This document shows, piece after piece, positions 62,207 through 64,000 of a stretch of DNA of 64,000 nt. The stretch covers positions 248,001 to 312,000 of the forward strand of contig CAXXTS010000004.1 in NCBI GenBank assembly GCA_963676345.2, read 5' to 3'. Origin of the DNA: G963665925 sp963676345 (GTDB taxonomy: Bacteria; Bacillota; Clostridia; Peptostreptococcales; Acidaminobacteraceae). The notes under the pieces are model-generated. The model saw nothing but the letters and a program-made list of their open reading frames with translations. It searched no databases and had not been told where the DNA came from. Every line of letters starts with the position of its first letter. Within the stretch, counting starts at the first letter, position 1. Both the position numbers and the translations under genes were made by a program.

Positions 62207-63595
62207 CTAAGCCTCTGAGCAAAGTTCCTGTGCAGGCTGATTCCAGTCCGGCGTCAGCTTTGACTTCATGAGAAGCATCATAAACCATGCAAAGAGAACC
62301 ACACCCTTTAAAACGCTGGTCATACTGATACTCCACCACACACCTTCCAAACCAAGAAGCATGGGACTTGAAAGAATGAGTGCACCGGGTACACGCAAGC
62401 CTGTAAATAAAATGCCCACGAATGAAGGGGGTAAGGTTCTATTTAGGCCATTAAAAGCACCAGCTGTCGTAATTTCTATACACATAAAAAGCTGAGAGAG
62501 CCCTAAAATTTGAAGATATACCACCCCAACTGCGATGGCTTCAGGCTCCTGAATAAAGAGCTTAAACAGGGGTTCTGCGCCAAATATGAGCAGCACTGTA
62601 GCAAAAATGCCTACAACAGACATAATGCGCATGGCCGCAAAATAGCCTTTTTTAATGCGGGCCCACTGCTTGGCCCCGTAGTTTTGCCCTGTGAAGGTTC
62701 CAAGAGCTGTCGAGAAGCCACTGGCAGTCATCCAGCTTATGGCCTCAATTTGTGACCCAACCTTTTGTACGGCAATTGGAACAGGGCCCCAGCCTGCTAT
62801 CACACGTCCAATGATCATGGCAAAAATGGTAAATGCCCCACTTTGAATACCTACTGGAAAACCTGTTTTAAAGATATCCAGCATGGCGTCAAAATCGGGT
62901 TTCTTGAAAATATGGAAGTGAAAAAGCATTCGCGTTTGTTTCTTAATGACAATCCAAAACACGATAAATACCACAATTTGAGAAGCTGCGGTTGCATAAG
63001 CCGCCCCTAAAACGCCCATAGCCCTCAAACCAAAAGCGCCAAATATGAGCAGTGGGTCAAGAATCATGTTGGAAACAAGACCAATGGTGTTAATCAGAAA
63101 AGGTGTCCGACTGTCACCTGACCCATTGAATACACCTGAAAACACCTGATTTGAAAACTGAAAAACCATGGCGCTGCCAACGACCACCAAATACTGTATA
63201 GCCTGTTCATTCACCCATATGTCATCAATATTAAAAAAGCCGATGAGCCCTTTTCTAAATGCAATAATACTCAAACTAAAAATTGCAGCCAAAATAAAGT
63301 TCATTTGAACCGCACTTCTGGCATATTTACGTGCCGCAACCTCATCTTTCTTGCCGATGGACTGAGAAACCCATACCTCTGCACCAATTTGGCTGAGTCT
63401 GATAAGGGCAAAGCCGAGCCAAGAGAAGAATCCAGCAGTCCCCACTGCTGCTACCGCACGGCTTCCGAGCCTTCCAATCCAAAGCATATCCGTTAGGTTG
63501 TATGCCATTTGGAGAAAGGAGGTCCCCATGATTGGGAGCGCCATCAGAATCAAGCCTTTAAGGATTGACCCTTGTGTTAAATCTGTTTTTTTCAT
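62207..63595 (-). CDS. MATE-family multidrug/metabolite exporter
   Basis: This 462-residue exporter has 12 membrane helices in two homologous halves. The N-terminus is typical: LKGLILMALPIMGTSFLQMAYNLTDMLWIGRLGSRAVAAVG. The second half begins near residue 235 with DIFKTGFPVGIQSGAFTIFAMIIGRVIAGWG. It exports cationic drugs or metabolites using sodium or proton gradients. It is a single-gene unit; no regulator is adjacent. The substrate is unknown. Confidence 0.93.
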   Translation of the reverse strand: MKKTDLTQGSILKGLILMALPIMGTSFLQMAYNLTDMLWIGRLGSRAVAAVGTAGFFSWLGFALIRLSQIGAEVWVSQSIGKKDEVAARKYARSAVQMNFILAAIFSLSIIAFRKGLIGFFNIDDIWVNEQAIQYLVVVGSAMVFQFSNQVFSGVFNGSGDSRTPFLINTIGLVSNMILDPLLIFGAFGLRAMGVLGAAYATAASQIVVFIVFWIVIKKQTRMLFHFHIFKKPDFDAMLDIFKTGFPVGIQSGAFTIFAMIIGRVIAGWGPVPIAVQKVGSQIEAISWMTASGFSTALGTFTGQNYGAKQWARIKKGYFAAMRIMSVVGIFATVLLIFGAEPLFKLFIQEPEAIAVGVVYLQILGLSQLFMCIEITTAGAFNGLNRTLPPSFVGILFTGLRVPGALILSSPMLLGLEGVWWSISMTSVLKGVVLFAWFMMLLMKSKLTPDWNQPAQELCSEA

Positions 63596-63691
63596 TTGTT
63601 ATCCCCATTGTCTATATATTGTAATCTCCAACGCATTTTCCAGAACCATCATAAGCACCAATAGGTGAACTGTCAAGCATATAATACTGAA

Positions 63692-63727
63692 CAAAACAAA
63701 ACACCGCTTATGCGGTGTTTTGTTTTG
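63692..63727 (-). terminator. Perfect hairpin, probable terminator
   Basis: caaaacaaaacaccgc (63692-63707) and gcggtgttttgttttg (63712-63727) form a 16-bp stem with loop ttat. The T-rich arm suits termination of a minus-strand gene coming from beyond the window. Confidence 0.6.
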
Positions 63728-64000
63728 CGTCTTATTGCTTATAAGGGGTGGGGTACAATTATTTATTCAAACATTCAACCCGAAGTATTCATGTAATTTC
63801 ACGATGAAAATTCATTATTTGAAATAACTTGATTTCAGAAACTGCTTCGCATTCCGTAAACGGTGCGAGGGGGATGCATTTCTAATTCCAAGCTGCCCGA
63901 AGGCTCTGGATATTCATATGAAATCCACAAATAAAGTGGGTTATAGTAAAATTCGTGTATCAGATGCCGCGAGTCTCTGGTTTTCCAAATACTCTTTGCT
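63728..64000. other. Right-edge region without a recognisable gene
   Basis: No known protein or RNA was recognised. Two frames run off the window edge. One is a minus-strand frame open from the edge to a stop at 63835-63837 (54 codons, includes LWISYEYPEP). The other is a plus-strand frame starting ATG at 63918 (27 codons, includes SDAASLWFSKYSL). They overlap, so at most one is real. The terminator at 63692 slightly favours the minus-strand frame. Sequence beyond the window would decide. Confidence 0.3.

Noticed and set aside
1..64000. CRISPR arrays, insertion sequences, prophage genes, tRNA or rRNA genes
   Set aside because: No regularly spaced repeats, transposase or integrase motifs, tRNA cloverleaf or rRNA stretches were recognised on either strand.

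Overview
The window looks like a chromosomal segment of a low-to-medium GC Firmicute, most likely an anaerobic Clostridia-type heterotroph. The reasons are strong GGAGG-type ribosome binding sites, compact operons ended by U-tract hairpins, a TPP riboswitch with a transcription terminator, LevR-type PTS regulation through sigma-54, an AtuA/CitMHS cluster, an OPT/PqqD/PepD cluster and a DUF1893/DUF3842/ECF cluster. Genus cannot be fixed from sequence alone. No rRNA, tRNA, CRISPR array, insertion sequence or phage gene was seen, so this is ordinary core and metabolic DNA rather than a mobile island.

Layout. 2-994 is the C-terminal part of a chemotaxis receptor. 1153-6067 (minus) holds a DUF554 membrane protein, an ABC-2 exporter pair and a PAS-GAF-GGDEF protein. 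6290-6922 (plus) is an acetate-transporter-family gene with a clear sigma-A promoter. 7027-10834 (minus) is an operon of MscS channel, two half-size ArsP-like permeases, a patatin phospholipase and an EamA transporter. 10995-16748 (minus) is a complete oligopeptide/dipeptide ABC importer, oppA-B-C-D-F, with two very strong hairpins between oppA and oppB.

17405-21959 (minus) is a small regulon: a PAS/AAA+/Fis sigma-54 activator, then a -24/-12 promoter with three matching inverted repeats upstream, a CitMHS-type carboxylate transporter, an AtuA-like protein and a separately encoded AtuA C-terminal domain. 22056-25870 (minus) is the thiazole branch of thiamin synthesis (thiS, thiF, thiG, thiH, tenI) under a TPP riboswitch. 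An ABM-fold protein and glutaminyl-tRNA synthetase follow. 28179-31766 (plus) carries a three-PAS histidine kinase and the DUF1893/DUF3842/ECF-S cluster. 31818-36330 is an OPT transporter, PqqD-like protein and PepD operon facing a divergent TetR regulator. 36504-38243 is an NhaC antiporter and a His/Cys-rich DUF1292 protein.

38396-43019 (plus) is a hybrid histidine kinase followed by two ABC-2 permeases with no ATPase, preceded by a possible RNA switch over the kinase ribosome binding site. 43220-44347 is a membrane-anchored MsrA-MsrB fusion. 44667-48063 is an oxyanion ABC importer of the PhnD/putative-selenate type whose two permease copies are fused in one chain.

48139-60640 (minus) is a self-contained sugar regulon: LevR-family activator, sigma-54 promoter, HPr, N-acetylglucosamine kinase-like protein, PTS IIB, IIC, GH4 phospho-glycosidase, IIA, MupG-like GH170 glycosidase, NagA, NagB and Enzyme I. 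It encodes the whole phosphorelay and the conversion of an N-acetylglucosamine-containing disaccharide to fructose 6-phosphate. The window ends with an iron-sulfur oxidoreductase-like protein (plus), a MATE exporter (minus) and about 400 bases without a recognisable gene.
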